This document shows positions 24,573 through 33,795 of a DNA stretch of 64,000 nucleotides, piece after piece. The notes under the pieces were generated by a model, which had not been told where the DNA came from, made no database searches, and saw only the letters and a list, made by a program, of their open reading frames with translations. How positions within the stretch are numbered: the first letter of the stretch is position 1; each line of letters starts with the position of its first letter. The position numbers and the translations under genes were made by a program. The DNA is from JADLBR01 sp964651705 (lineage in GTDB: Bacteria; Verrucomicrobiota; Verrucomicrobiia; JADLBR01), in assembly GCA_964651705.1 (NCBI GenBank), contig CAZYWZ010000019.1:1-64000 (forward strand), in the 5' to 3' direction.

Positions 24573-27500
24573 TCACTCCCCCACCACGAACTCGGCGCTC
24601 CCACTCCGGCCAGATGCCAGTTCCGTGGCCTTCACCGTCCATGCACCGAGGGCATCATTCGGCGCGATGTCGAGCGTCACACGCGCCTCGCCCTCGATCG
24701 CGGCATAGTGACCCGAGAACTCCGCGGGCCGACCGCGCGCATCCACGATCTCCAACCTCAAAGGAATGACGGCCCCGGCTGATCCGCCCCCCCCGCCGGT
24801 CACGACCGCGCGGATCGCCGCCCGTCCACCCAAGGACACCGTGGGTTTCGCCTCTACCTTCACCGCCTCGATGCGCCCCGGCAGCATCAGAAACACGCGC
24901 CCCTCGCCCGGCCCGAGCGACACGTCGAACGACACGCCCCCGCCCGCTGTTGCGGTCGCCACCTCCCCGCGCGAAAGCAGATCGTAGGCGATGGCCCCCG
25001 CCCGCCGGACCGTCACCCTCGCTTTCGCCGGGAGGCCACGCTCCATCACTTTCCCGTGCTGCCCAACGTAGTCCCCGAACCCGCGCCGGTCGTTGATCGC
25101 AAAAATGTAATCCCCCTCCCCCGCCCGCCGGCACCGGAGCACCACATCGGGGTTATCCGATTCGGCGAAGCGAACGTAGAAGGGATCCAGTTCCTCGCGC
25201 AGCGCGGCGGCGCGTCGTTGCAGTTCTGCCTTGTCCTTGTCGGGCGCGCCGGTGCGCGCATAGCTCGGGACCACGATGTCGGGGCAGATCGCGGGGCACA
25301 GGAATTCATCGCCCACCACGATCCCGCCCTTCCGCTGGAAGGCCTCGATGCGCGCGACAACCCCGCGGGGAAGGACGTCACACCCAGGAAGGACCAGCAC
25401 CTTGAACCCCCCCAGCCCATCTCTCACGATCGTTTCCTCATACACGATCTCGGGCTGGAGCTGCGCCCACTGAAGGACGAGATGCGCGTCGGCCTCCCAT
25501 TTATGGCCCCAGCCAAAGGTCCCGCGCCCGGCGAAGACATGTGACGCGAAGCTCTCCAGAAGCGCGACGTCGGCCCTTCGATCCGGAACCGCCACCAGCG
25601 TCGGGCCGAGAGGTTCGACCACATCGCGGATCAGGCCCGAGAGAACCTCGGCGGTCTGCGGGTTCGTGAACCGATAGCCGCCGTGCTCCGCCTTCACCAG
25701 AGACCCCCACCCGTGGTACATGATCCCCTGGACGGGGCGCGCGAGCTTGCACCAGAACGCCTCGCGCAAGTGATCCGGCGCGATCGTGATGAACCGCGCG
25801 TCCGGGATCTCCTTCTCCCAGGCGACCCGGGCGGACTCTTCCTTCGGCAACTCCGGCGCGGTCTGGCTCCGATACCAGATGATCTGGGTCATCTTCATCA
25901 CGCGCTGGCCCGGACTGCCCTTGGCCATCGCGAATAACTCGTCGCACGATTGCCCCATCTTGATCGGGTCCGGATAGCTATAGGTCCATTGCGAGATCAC
26001 ATCCACCCCGCCACCGCTGCCCCAGATCGGCGGCACGCGCACCGCGGGATCGAAAAATGTCCACGCTGCCGCGGCCCCGCCCGCATCGAGTCCCTCGCAA
26101 ACCGCCGTGTGGGTGCGATTCCAACCATCCCCCTCGCGCCAGAACCATCGATAGTATTCCAGGATAGGATCCCCGTCCGCCACCACGCGGTCGCCGGGAA
26201 AACCCCGCAGCGTCGTGCACCTCACTCCCGCGCGATCCCGGATCTCCCCGGGCACGTCATGGCCAGTCGCGCGCCGGAACGCATCCAGGTCATGCGGGTG
26301 AAAACAGGGCCGCGTCCGGTCCCGCACCTCCGTGTTGATGAGGGCCGCCTCCAGCGCGGGATGCCCGCCAAACGTTTTGCCCACGGACTCCCCCGTGCGC
26401 CGCGAGAAGGCGGGCACTTCGGCAAACTGCGCGCAGAGGCTCGGCTTGTCGCCGCCCTTTCCCGCCCGATCGATCCGCGCAAACTTCGGCCCCAGTGCCG
26501 CATGATCCTGCAGCCAATGCCCTGGCGACAGGGTCGCCACCACCCCGATCCCCTCGGCCAAATGCTCGTCCAACTTCCGCCGCGCCTCAGACAGCCGATC
26601 ACCCGACAACGGATCCGCCTGCCCCTCCGCCGCCCATATCGCCGCATAGTCGGCCAGCCCCTGGATCTGGTGCGTGAAGCCGATCCCCTTCACTCGATCG
26701 AGTTCCCCCGTCCCCCACATCACAACCGGCATCCTCCCCGGCACCGGCCGCGGCGCGATCGCCACCTCCACGGGCAACTCCCCGCGATGCATCCGCTCGC
26801 CAGCGCGGCCCGTGACCAAAACCCGTCCCGCATATCTCCCCGGGCGCAACGAGGCATCGACCCCCATCCCCACGGTCCGGACCGCGTCAGGCTCAAGCAC
26901 ACCCATCCGCACCTCCTTCTTTGGGCCAAACCCGTCGATTGAAAGCACGGCCGTGCAATCCGAAAGCCCCTCGCCCGTCTGGTTGCACACCCGGAAGCCC
27001 AGCGCCGCTCCCGGCTCCATCCTCCGAAAAGCCCACCTCCCCTCCCCCCGCTCGATCTCCAGCCGCCCCGTGCGAAATACTTCGGCCCGCGCCAGTAGCC
27101 TCACTCCATCGATCCAACCAGAGAAACTCGCATGATTGCTCCCGATCCTGTCGCCGATCACCAGATCCCGCTTCCCCGGACTCACCGCCCCGCGACCCGG
27201 ATGCGTGGCACCTCCGAGATCGCGCCCATTCACAAAAAATCGCCCGCCGCCCGCCCCGTCATAGGCGAACGCCACGTGCACCCACTCCCCGGGGATAAGA
27301 TCAAACCCGCCAGAGCCAAAATCCGCCGAATCCTCCCCGAATCCCAGTTGCGCCACGAGTCGCCACCCTCCCCCAGATGCCGGCGCCAGTTTCAGGCAGT
27401 AATCGCGGTGCGCGTCGGCCCCATCCTTGTGATAATCGAGATACTTCTTGTCCAACAGCCACACCGATCTCTCGCCGGACAGATCCTCCTTCGCACGGAT

Positions 27501-27854
27501 CCACATCTCGATCGTGAAGGGCCCCGACGGGCTCAGCGAAGCCACGCGCTTGGCCATCGCCCCGCCGCCCTGCCCGCGTTCCTCCCCGGTCCGGAAACAC
27601 TCGAGACAACCGCCACCCCCCACCCCGCCGTCCCCGAACCGCGCCCGCCCGCGGACCGCAAGCGCATGCCCCCTCCCCGAGGCATCCTCCCCAGACCTCC
27701 CGGCCCCGAAATCCCAGTAGGCCAGCACCGCGACACCCGTCGCCTCCGCCCCCGCATACGGCACTTGCCATGGCTGTGGCCCTTCGGCCGCCAGATCGTC
27801 CGGCCCTATGGCCAGGGCCAGCGACATTACCACCCATCGGCTCCAAGCCCTCAC
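24573..27854 (-). CDS. Giant secreted protein with LamG domain and glycosidase-like region
   Basis: 1093 residues with an N-terminal signal peptide (MRAWSRWVVMSLALAIG). A LamG/concanavalin-like domain lies at about residues 45-265 (PFTIEMWIRAKED, GEWVHVAFAYDG, FSGWIDGVRLL). The middle (about 390-720) has features of a TIM-barrel glycosidase. Residues about 770-900 look like the Rossmann-like domain of beta-galactosidase-type enzymes (KVLVLPGCDVLPRGVVARIEAF). A C-terminal beta domain follows. The catalytic residues could not be identified. It overlaps the upstream HEAT/jelly-roll gene by 4 bases (ATGA), so the two are translationally coupled. Polysaccharide binding or cleavage is likely but unproven. 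Confidence 0.65.
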   Translation of the reverse strand: MRAWSRWVVMSLALAIGPDDLAAEGPQPWQVPYAGAEATGVAVLAYWDFGAGRSGEDASGRGHALAVRGRARFGDGGVGGGGCLECFRTGEERGQGGGAMAKRVASLSPSGPFTIEMWIRAKEDLSGERSVWLLDKKYLDYHKDGADAHRDYCLKLAPASGGGWRLVAQLGFGEDSADFGSGGFDLIPGEWVHVAFAYDGAGGGRFFVNGRDLGGATHPGRGAVSPGKRDLVIGDRIGSNHASFSGWIDGVRLLARAEVFRTGRLEIERGEGRWAFRRMEPGAALGFRVCNQTGEGLSDCTAVLSIDGFGPKKEVRMGVLEPDAVRTVGMGVDASLRPGRYAGRVLVTGRAGERMHRGELPVEVAIAPRPVPGRMPVVMWGTGELDRVKGIGFTHQIQGLADYAAIWAAEGQADPLSGDRLSEARRKLDEHLAEGIGVVATLSPGHWLQDHAALGPKFARIDRAGKGGDKPSLCAQFAEVPAFSRRTGESVGKTFGGHPALEAALINTEVRDRTRPCFHPHDLDAFRRATGHDVPGEIRDRAGVRCTTLRGFPGDRVVADGDPILEYYRWFWREGDGWNRTHTAVCEGLDAGGAAAAWTFFDPAVRVPPIWGSGGGVDVISQWTYSYPDPIKMGQSCDELFAMAKGSPGQRVMKMTQIIWYRSQTAPELPKEESARVAWEKEIPDARFITIAPDHLREAFWCKLARPVQGIMYHGWGSLVKAEHGGYRFTNPQTAEVLSGLIRDVVEPLGPTLVAVPDRRADVALLESFASHVFAGRGTFGWGHKWEADAHLVLQWAQLQPEIVYEETIVRDGLGGFKVLVLPGCDVLPRGVVARIEAFQRKGGIVVGDEFLCPAICPDIVVPSYARTGAPDKDKAELQRRAAALREELDPFYVRFAESDNPDVVLRCRRAGEGDYIFAINDRRGFGDYVGQHGKVMERGLPAKARVTVRRAGAIAYDLLSRGEVATATAGGGVSFDVSLGPGEGRVFLMLPGRIEAVKVEAKPTVSLGGRAAIRAVVTGGGGGSAGAVIPLRLEIVDARGRPAEFSGHYAAIEGEARVTLDIAPNDALGAWTVKATELASGRSGSAEFVVGE

Positions 27855-28855
27855 TCCAACACCTCGATCCGCACCGGCTTCCAGATCCCGCCCGCCGCCC
27901 CCGAATCATGCACCCGCACCACCAGGCAGTTCTTCGCCCCCCAGCGGATCTCTGAGCTCACGTCGAGCCGGAACGCCCGATTCCATCCCGCCTTTCCCAA
28001 GTCATGCGCCCCGACGAATTCACCGTTAACCCATACCCACGCCGCCTCGTCTACCCCGTCGAACGCCAGATCCACCGCGGCCATCTTAGCCGGCTTCGCC
28101 GGCGCCTCAAACGCCAGCCGATACCACCCCACGCCGTCATACGCGTGTCCCTGATCCTCCCAGCTCTTACCCACCTCGATCCCGCCCCAGCCTCCCCCGG
28201 CCCCCTTCTCCAAAAACCAACCCCGCAGATGACCCACGTCTCCCGGATCCAGCCGAAACCCCCAACCGCCCCGTGGCAATTCCACCACCCGCGCCACCCG
28301 CACGTCGTGATCGTAATCCTTCCGGTCCCGCAAGGAGATGTTCTCCCGATAGAAGGGGAACAGCGCGGCCGCCGCGACCTCGCGGATCGCCGAATCGGCG
28401 TCTCCCCTCGCCGCCAACAGTAGCGATGTTTCCTTCTCCCCACGTGGCTCTCGAGCGATCAGCCAATCCACCGCCACCCGGCGCACCGCCGCGTCCCGGT
28501 CCGCGAGCGCGCGCTCCACCCACCCCAGTGCCCCCTCAGGACGCATCCCGCAAAGCGCCCGTAGCGCCGTCCGTCGCACCAGGGCATCGCCGTTACCCAA
28601 CCCCTCCACAAGCGCCCCTTCCGCCGCCACCCCGCTCACCGCCAATAGCCTCGCCGCCGTGCGGCGCACCACCGCATTCCCGTCCCGCAATCCCATCGCC
28701 AATTCCCCTATCGCCCCATCCTCCGCCGCGCGAAGCAAAGCCTCCCGCCGCCCCGATTCACCCGCGCCGAAAACCCCCAGACACCCCAGCAAAAATACCC
28801 AAGCCGCCGCGGCCCCAACCACCAACCCCCCGCACGCGCGCACCCGCCTTTCCAT
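27851..28855 (-). CDS. HEAT-repeat protein with C-terminal glycosidase-type jelly-roll domain
   Basis: About 334 residues from ATG 28855; an in-frame GTG at 28870 forms a GTGA overlap with the preceding gene and is also possible. A hydrophobic segment (LVVGAAAAWVFLLGCLGVFGAG) leads into about four HEAT-like repeats (VVRRTAARLLAVSG, LVRRTALRALCGM, AVRRVAVDWLIARE, AIREVAAAALFPF). The last ~140 residues are a sugar-binding jelly roll like the N-terminal domain of GH2 enzymes (GWYRLAFEAP, VWVNGEFVGAHDLG, IWKPVRIEVLE). No glycosidase barrel follows. The fusion suggests an adaptor that binds carbohydrate. It precedes and overlaps the LamG giant. Confidence 0.7.
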   Translation of the reverse strand: MERRVRACGGLVVGAAAAWVFLLGCLGVFGAGESGRREALLRAAEDGAIGELAMGLRDGNAVVRRTAARLLAVSGVAAEGALVEGLGNGDALVRRTALRALCGMRPEGALGWVERALADRDAAVRRVAVDWLIAREPRGEKETSLLLAARGDADSAIREVAAAALFPFYRENISLRDRKDYDHDVRVARVVELPRGGWGFRLDPGDVGHLRGWFLEKGAGGGWGGIEVGKSWEDQGHAYDGVGWYRLAFEAPAKPAKMAAVDLAFDGVDEAAWVWVNGEFVGAHDLGKAGWNRAFRLDVSSEIRWGAKNCLVVRVHDSGAAGGIWKPVRIEVLE

Positions 28856-28866
28856 TCCCGCGCCAC

Positions 28867-29265
28867 TCACTCCGCAAATACTCGCGCCCTCCCCGCCTTC
28901 ACCACGGACCGCCGCCGCTTCGATTCCACCAGCCGCCGCTTCAATCCCGCCGGCCGCGGCCGATTCCTCCGCCTCACCTTCTCCAAGTCCTTCCGCAACC
29001 GCAACGCCGCCTCGTGCATCCGGTGCACCACCGCGCGCAAGATCCTCTGCCGCGCGATCGCACGGTTCAATGCCTGCGACCGCGAATCCCGAACCGTCAC
29101 CGATAACCCGCTTGGATAATGCCGCATCGTCACCGACGTCGACACTTTGTTCACGTTCTGACCCCCGGGCCCAGAGGATCGTGCAAACGTCTCCTCAAAA
29201 TCCGCCAGCTTCAACCCCAGCTTCTCGCACCGCAATTCGAACGTCTCCGGGCTCAGGCCGATCAT
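28867..29265 (-). CDS. Peptide chain release factor-like protein (ArfB/YaeJ type)
   Basis: 132 residues from ATG 29265. It holds the GGQ motif SGPGGQNVNKVSTSV used for peptidyl-tRNA hydrolysis, but no codon-recognition domain. The length and the basic C-terminal tail (KRRLVESKRRRSVVKAGRAR) match ArfB-type rescue factors, which place the tail in the empty mRNA channel of stalled ribosomes. Loss of the long N-terminal part is normal for this family. The stop overlaps a possible GTG start of the next gene, an odd operon partner for a translation-rescue protein. Confidence 0.85.
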   Translation of the reverse strand: MIGLSPETFELRCEKLGLKLADFEETFARSSGPGGQNVNKVSTSVTMRHYPSGLSVTVRDSRSQALNRAIARQRILRAVVHRMHEAALRLRKDLEKVRRRNRPRPAGLKRRLVESKRRRSVVKAGRARVFAE

Positions 29266-29463
29266 AGGCAACACTATGCCACATCCCCCTCCCATCCTCC
29301 ACAAACTTTCATCCATCTGCGCCAAAGAACCCCAAAATTGTCCGACGTTGTTCCATTTCGAGACATCCCGCCGCCCATTGTAAGTCACGATGAGTTTCGA
29401 ATTGTTCCTCGATTCGCGCTCCCCGTCGGTCCCCCACCCCGCCACGGGGCGAGTTCACACCCC

Positions 29464-29530
29464 TGCCGCCCGACACAGGCGGCCTACAAAAATTGTAGGG
29501 CGTCTGTGCCAGACGCCACCGGGGGGAAGT
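29464..29530 (+). repeat. Repeat family A, copy 2
   Basis: Modules in order: GCCGCCCGACACAGGCGGC (imperfect hairpin), CTACAAAAATTGTAG (perfect 7-bp stem around one A), GGCGTCTG-TGC-CAGACGCC (8-bp stem), then GGGGAAGTTTCTGGCC. Compared with copy 1, the last stem has CTG/CAG in place of CTC/GAG on both sides, so base pairing is kept. Confidence 0.75.
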
Positions 29531-29656
29531 TTCTGGCCCAGCCCCGCCGCCGGCGCGGGGGCGCGCCGCGTCATTCCTGTGGAAACTCCCCAAGGCGAGT
29601 CGGCATCCCTGTGCTGCATGCAGCCCCAATGGGCGCCGCGCGCGGGACGCGAACCT

Positions 29657-29760
29657 TGGACTGCGGTGGCAGAGCCCCGCCAGGGGCGGCGACACCGCTT
29701 TAGCCCCGCGTGGAACGCGGCGTGGGCCTCGGCGGCCGCTCCCGGCTCCGCCGGACGACA
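29657..29760 (+). repeat. Repeat family E, copy 2
   Basis: TTGGACTGCGGTGGCAGAGC is followed by GACACCGCTTTAGC, as at 4789 and 46521. A second partial core, CCTTGGACTGCGGCAG, begins at 29813. Confidence 0.55.
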
Positions 29761-30021
29761 AAGCGGCGTCGTTGCCGCCGCACTCCAAAAGTCCGCGCTC
29801 CCCCGCCTTGGACTGCGGCAGTCTGACTGCAGCCTTCGAAGCGTCCTGAGCGCGAGGTGCGGTTCGCTGTCCAGCGCTCGTCCGGGGCCGCCTTGGAAGG
29901 CGCACGTCGGACTTGCACACCCCAAAGAGTGCGGCCCGGCGCAGTCCGGATCCTGGATTGATTCAACACTCTTGCTGCTAGCGTGTTATGGATTGAACCC
30001 TAGGTTTCTCGGCAATGAAGT

Positions 30022-30153
30022 TTCTGGCTAGATCCCGTGCCCAGCACGCGGGGCACCACCGGGGCGGAAAATGGTAGGCTGCGCCTTGGCGCACACGGAC
30101 GTTCGATTCGGCAGCGTGCGCCAAGGCGCAGCCTACGTCGCGACCCAATTTTC
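30022..30153 (+). repeat. Repeat family B, copy 2: 63-bp hairpin with 21-bp perfect arms
   Basis: The left arm 30074-30094 starts GTAGGCTGCGCC. The right arm 30116-30136 is its exact reverse complement; the loop is 21 bases. The upstream flank CGCGGGGCACCACCGGGGCG and downstream flank GACCCAATTTTCGAGTCAG recur at 61799-61911. Confidence 0.8.
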
Positions 30154-30156
30154 GAG

Positions 30157-31761
30157 TCAGAGGCTCGCGTTGAGCAGCGTCACCAGCCCGATGATCGCCG
30201 CCAGCAGGATGCTGTGGCCCAGGGTGAACCGGAACAATTTGCCCTCCTGCGAGCTCGCCATGCCAGTCGCCGCGGCGGCGACCGCGATGCTCTGCAGGCT
30301 GATCATCTTGCCCATCACCCCACCGCTGGAGTTGGCCGCCGCCATCAGGACCGGGTCGATGCCGAGCGTCCCGGCCGTGACCGCCTGAAGGTTCCCAAAC
30401 AAGGCGTTCGCCGAGGTGTCGCTCCCGGTCAGGAAGACGCCTAGCCACCCGAGCAACGCGCTGAAGAACGGGAATGCCTGGCCCGTCATCGCGAACGCGA
30501 GCCCCAGCGTCGCCGTCGCGCCCGAATAATTCATCAGGAAAGCCAGCGCAAGCACCGAGGCGATCGTCACCATGGGCAGCGCCAGTTGGCGCGCGGTCGC
30601 GACGATCACCCCGCCCAGTGCGGCGGGGCGCATCCCCAGCAGCGCCGCAGAAACGAGCGCCGCAAAAAGGCACGCCGTCCCCGATGCCGCGAGCCACTCG
30701 AATTGGTAGACCGCCGGATAGGCCGTTGGCGAAGCCACCACCGGGGGCACTCGCTCGATGCACCCGTGCAATCCCGGCCATGGGACCGCCACGCTCGCCC
30801 GCCCCAGCCAACCCTTGCCCAAACCCCAGGCCAGCACCATCACCACCAAGACCGCGTACGGGGCCCAGGCCCGAAGCAGCACGGGGCCCGCGTGGCGCCT
30901 CACCTCCCCGCCCTCGACCGCGTGATGCCCCTCCAGGTCGAAAGCGTCCGCCGGTCGCCAGAATCGCATCAGCGCCAATAGCGCACCCATCGCCGCCAGC
31001 GAACCCAGGATATCCGTCAGCTGCGGCCCGATGTGCCGCGACACGAAAAACTGCATCGCCGCGAAGGATCCGCCGCACGCGAGCGCCGCGGGCCACACGC
31101 CCTTGAGCGCCCGCCACCCACCCATTACGGCCAGGAGATACGCCGGGATGAAGAGGCTCACGGGCGCGCAGAGTTGCCCCACCTTCGCGCTCAGTTGATC
31201 GACCGGAAGCCCGGTCACTGTCCCCAGCGTCAGGATCGGTGTGCCGATCGAGCCAAAAGCCACGGGCGCCGTGTTCGCCAGCAGGCAGATCCCCGCCGCG
31301 TAGAATGGCGAAAATCCCAGGCCCGTCAGCATTGCCGCCGCCACCGCCACCGGCGTCCCGAAACCCGCGGCCCCCTCGATGAATGCCCCGAACGCAAAGG
31401 CGATCAGCAACGCCTGCAGCCGCCGGTCATCCGTTATGCCCCCCACCGAATCTTTGACGATCTCGAACTGCCCCGTCTCCACCGTGATCCGGTACAAGAG
31501 GATCGCGTTGAACACCACCCAGCCAATGGGAAACATCCCAAACACCGCGCCCAGCCCCGCCGCTGACGCCGCCAGCGCCACGGGCATCCCATAGACCAGC
31601 ACCGCCACCAGCGCCGCCGCCACCAGCCCCAGCAGCGCCGACACCCACGCCGGTCGCCGCATCACACCCAGCAGCACCAGCAGCGCCACCAGCGGGGACG
31701 ACGCCACCAGCGCCGACCAGCCCACGCTGTCCCACACTGGCGCGTAGCCCTGCTGCCACAT
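30157..31761 (-). CDS. lldP: L-lactate permease (LctP/LldP family)
   Basis: 534 residues from ATG 31761, preceded by AAGAAGGG. A polytopic inner-membrane protein with about 12-14 hydrophobic spans and the family motifs FGAFIEGAAGFGTPVAVAAAM, split here as FGAFIEGAAG and FGTPVAVAAAM, plus TGSDTSANALFGNLQ and ANSSGGVMGKMIS. The length matches E. coli LldP (551). It imports L-lactate or glycolate with protons. No lactate dehydrogenase gene is adjacent. It is divergent from a GH43 gene across 137 bp. The gene ends directly against family B copy 2. Confidence 0.92.
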   Translation of the reverse strand: MWQQGYAPVWDSVGWSALVASSPLVALLVLLGVMRRPAWVSALLGLVAAALVAVLVYGMPVALAASAAGLGAVFGMFPIGWVVFNAILLYRITVETGQFEIVKDSVGGITDDRRLQALLIAFAFGAFIEGAAGFGTPVAVAAAMLTGLGFSPFYAAGICLLANTAPVAFGSIGTPILTLGTVTGLPVDQLSAKVGQLCAPVSLFIPAYLLAVMGGWRALKGVWPAALACGGSFAAMQFFVSRHIGPQLTDILGSLAAMGALLALMRFWRPADAFDLEGHHAVEGGEVRRHAGPVLLRAWAPYAVLVVMVLAWGLGKGWLGRASVAVPWPGLHGCIERVPPVVASPTAYPAVYQFEWLAASGTACLFAALVSAALLGMRPAALGGVIVATARQLALPMVTIASVLALAFLMNYSGATATLGLAFAMTGQAFPFFSALLGWLGVFLTGSDTSANALFGNLQAVTAGTLGIDPVLMAAANSSGGVMGKMISLQSIAVAAAATGMASSQEGKLFRFTLGHSILLAAIIGLVTLLNASL

Positions 31762-31834
31762 CCCTTCTTTGTACCCGCCGCATCGTCCCAACGAAAGCGC
31801 CAAGTCAATCCGGGCCCTCGCCACGGGCGCAAAA

Positions 31835-31846
31835 GAAATGCATTTC
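31835..31846. promoter_or_regulatory. 12-bp perfect palindrome in the lldP/GH43 divergent region
   Basis: GAAATGCATTTC sits about midway between the two divergent starts (31761 and 31899), in otherwise GC-rich DNA. It is a candidate repressor or activator site. No regulator gene is adjacent. Confidence 0.3.
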
Positions 31847-31898
31847 CGACGCCGGCCCAGGCGATATCGTTCTCACCGGTGCCTCACCGGGCGTTTCT

Positions 31899-33602
31899 AT
31901 GACGAGCCATCCCATTGCCGCGACGATCCTGATGACCCTCGTTTCCGGCGTCATCGCCGTGCCTCCGGCCGCCGCGTCCGACGGCCGCGCACCCCACCCC
32001 GGCGCGCCAAGGACCGGCTCCTGGGGCGACCAGGGCGACGGGACTTACCGCAATCCCATCCTCAATGCCGATTACCCCGACGTCGATATCGAGCGCGCCG
32101 GCGACACCTACTACCTCATCACTTCCTCGATGCACTACGCACCCGGGATGACCATCGCCGAATCCCGCGATCTGGTGAATTGGAGGCTGATCGGCCATGT
32201 CTTCGAGAAGCTCACCTGGCATCCGCGATACCACTGGGACCAGATGCGCGGTTCCGCCTTTGGCGTCTGGGCCGGCGACCTCGCCTTCCACGATGGCACC
32301 TGGTTTTGCTATTTCATCGATGCCAAGCACGGCCTCTACGTCTCGACCGCAAAGGACATCCGCGGCCCCTGGACGGAGGCCAAGCTCATGTTGGCCAGGG
32401 AGAACTGGACCGATCCGGCGGTCTTCTGGGACGATGAGACCCGCCAGGCCTATCTGATCTGCAACTACGGAAAGACCCCCGAGCTTAAAGATACCCACGA
32501 GAGCGAAACCCGCTTGTTCCGGATGGCCTGGGACGGGCTTTCTCTCGCCGACCAGGGCAAGGGCATCTATCGCGGCACCGGCGCCGAGGCCGCCAAGATC
32601 TACAAGCGGGGAGGCACCTGGTACATCTTCCTGATCCAATGGATGCCGCACCCCGGCACCGGGCATCGCGATCGCAAACAGCTCGTGCTCCGGGGCCCCT
32701 CGCCATACGGGCCGTTCGAGGAACGGATTGTCATGGAGATGGGCAACGGCGTGAACCGCCCCGCGTGCCAGGGCGCGCTGGTCCAGGCGCCGGATGGCTC
32801 GTGGTGGTATTCACACCAACTCGTGCAAGAGGACGAGCGCAGCGGCGGCCGCAAGGGCGGCGCCTCCTACGGCGGACGACCCCAGCACCTGATCCCGGTC
32901 CGATGGGAGGATGGCTGGCCCGTCATGGGCACCGACCCCGACGGCAACGGCATCGGCAACACCGTCCTCCACCACAAGAAACCGATCGATGGTTTCCCGA
33001 TAACGGCACCCCAGACCGACGACTCCTTCGACGCACCAGCCCTCGGCCCCCAATGGCAATGGCACCACAATCCCAAGGACAGCCACTGGTCCCTGGCAGA
33101 GCGCCCGGGTTGGCTCCGGCTGAAGGCCAGCATCCCGGTGGCCCAGGGCGGCTTCTGGAATGCCGCCAACACCATCTCCCAGCGACTCATGGGCACCACC
33201 CGCGGCGAGGCCACTGCCAAACTGGATCTCGCCGGCGCCAGGCCCGGCATGCGCGCCGGCTTCTGCCATCACTCCGGACAATTCGTCCTGCTCGGCGTCC
33301 GCGTCGGCCCCAATGGTGAACGCCGCCTCGAGTTCAACCACAACGGCAAGATCACCGATGGTCCCGAACTTCCCGGCGACACCCTCTTCATCCGCACGAC
33401 CATCGTGGGGCCGATGGCACGCTACGCATTCAGCCTCGACGGCACCACTTGGAGCGATTTCGGGCCGGAGTTTCCGTTGATCTTTGGCCGGTGGAAGGGC
33501 GACCGCCTCGGGTTCTACTGCTGGAACGACACCGCGGAAGCCGGGCATCTCGACATTGACTGGTTCGGCTACGATTACGACGGGCCAAAGGGCGCCCCCT
33601 GA
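31899..33602 (+). CDS. Glycoside hydrolase family 43 enzyme with C-terminal xylosidase-type domain
   Basis: 567 residues with a signal peptide (about 1-26). The five-bladed GH43 propeller has the catalytic base Asp61 (YPDVDIERAGDTYYL), the pKa-modulating Asp172 (WTDPAVFWDDE) and the acid Glu230 (GTGAEAAKIYK). From about residue 360 a concanavalin-like domain (DSFDAPALGPQWQWHHNP) matches the C-terminal module of GH43 beta-xylosidases. It is a secreted exo-acting enzyme on xylan or arabinan side chains; the exact linkage is not resolved. It stands alone on the plus strand, divergent from lldP. Confidence 0.92.
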   Translation: MTSHPIAATILMTLVSGVIAVPPAAASDGRAPHPGAPRTGSWGDQGDGTYRNPILNADYPDVDIERAGDTYYLITSSMHYAPGMTIAESRDLVNWRLIGHVFEKLTWHPRYHWDQMRGSAFGVWAGDLAFHDGTWFCYFIDAKHGLYVSTAKDIRGPWTEAKLMLARENWTDPAVFWDDETRQAYLICNYGKTPELKDTHESETRLFRMAWDGLSLADQGKGIYRGTGAEAAKIYKRGGTWYIFLIQWMPHPGTGHRDRKQLVLRGPSPYGPFEERIVMEMGNGVNRPACQGALVQAPDGSWWYSHQLVQEDERSGGRKGGASYGGRPQHLIPVRWEDGWPVMGTDPDGNGIGNTVLHHKKPIDGFPITAPQTDDSFDAPALGPQWQWHHNPKDSHWSLAERPGWLRLKASIPVAQGGFWNAANTISQRLMGTTRGEATAKLDLAGARPGMRAGFCHHSGQFVLLGVRVGPNGERRLEFNHNGKITDGPELPGDTLFIRTTIVGPMARYAFSLDGTTWSDFGPEFPLIFGRWKGDRLGFYCWNDTAEAGHLDIDWFGYDYDGPKGAP

Positions 33603-33795
33603 CGCTTGAGGCGCCAAAACGCGCACCCCCCACTCTTTTCGGGAATTGATGGCCCTCCCCAGGACGCCGTCGGCTCGAAAATTCGAAACGCGACCAAACG
33701 CCCGTGGCGAGGCCCCTCCGGGCTTCATCCCCCACGCAATTTTTCCTAGGCATCACACTTGCGGCACGCCAGAAGTCGCCGATCCTTACGCCTCT

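Larger units (their letters stand above)
29266..30156. other. 891-bp non-coding region rich in repeats A, E and B
   Basis: Between the release-factor gene start and the lactate permease stop lie family A copy 2 (29464-29530 plus tail to 29600), family E copy 2 (29657-29760, with a partial second at 29814), and family B copy 2 (30022-30153). A stretch at 29900-30010 holds no recognisable element. No ORF here shows a start signal or family similarity. The only other function expected is the promoter of the release-factor operon near 29270-29400. Confidence 0.55.

Noticed and set aside
29900..30010. tRNA-like segment suspected before family B copy 2
   Set aside because: No GGTTCRA T-arm, anticodon arm or CCA-compatible acceptor stem could be built.
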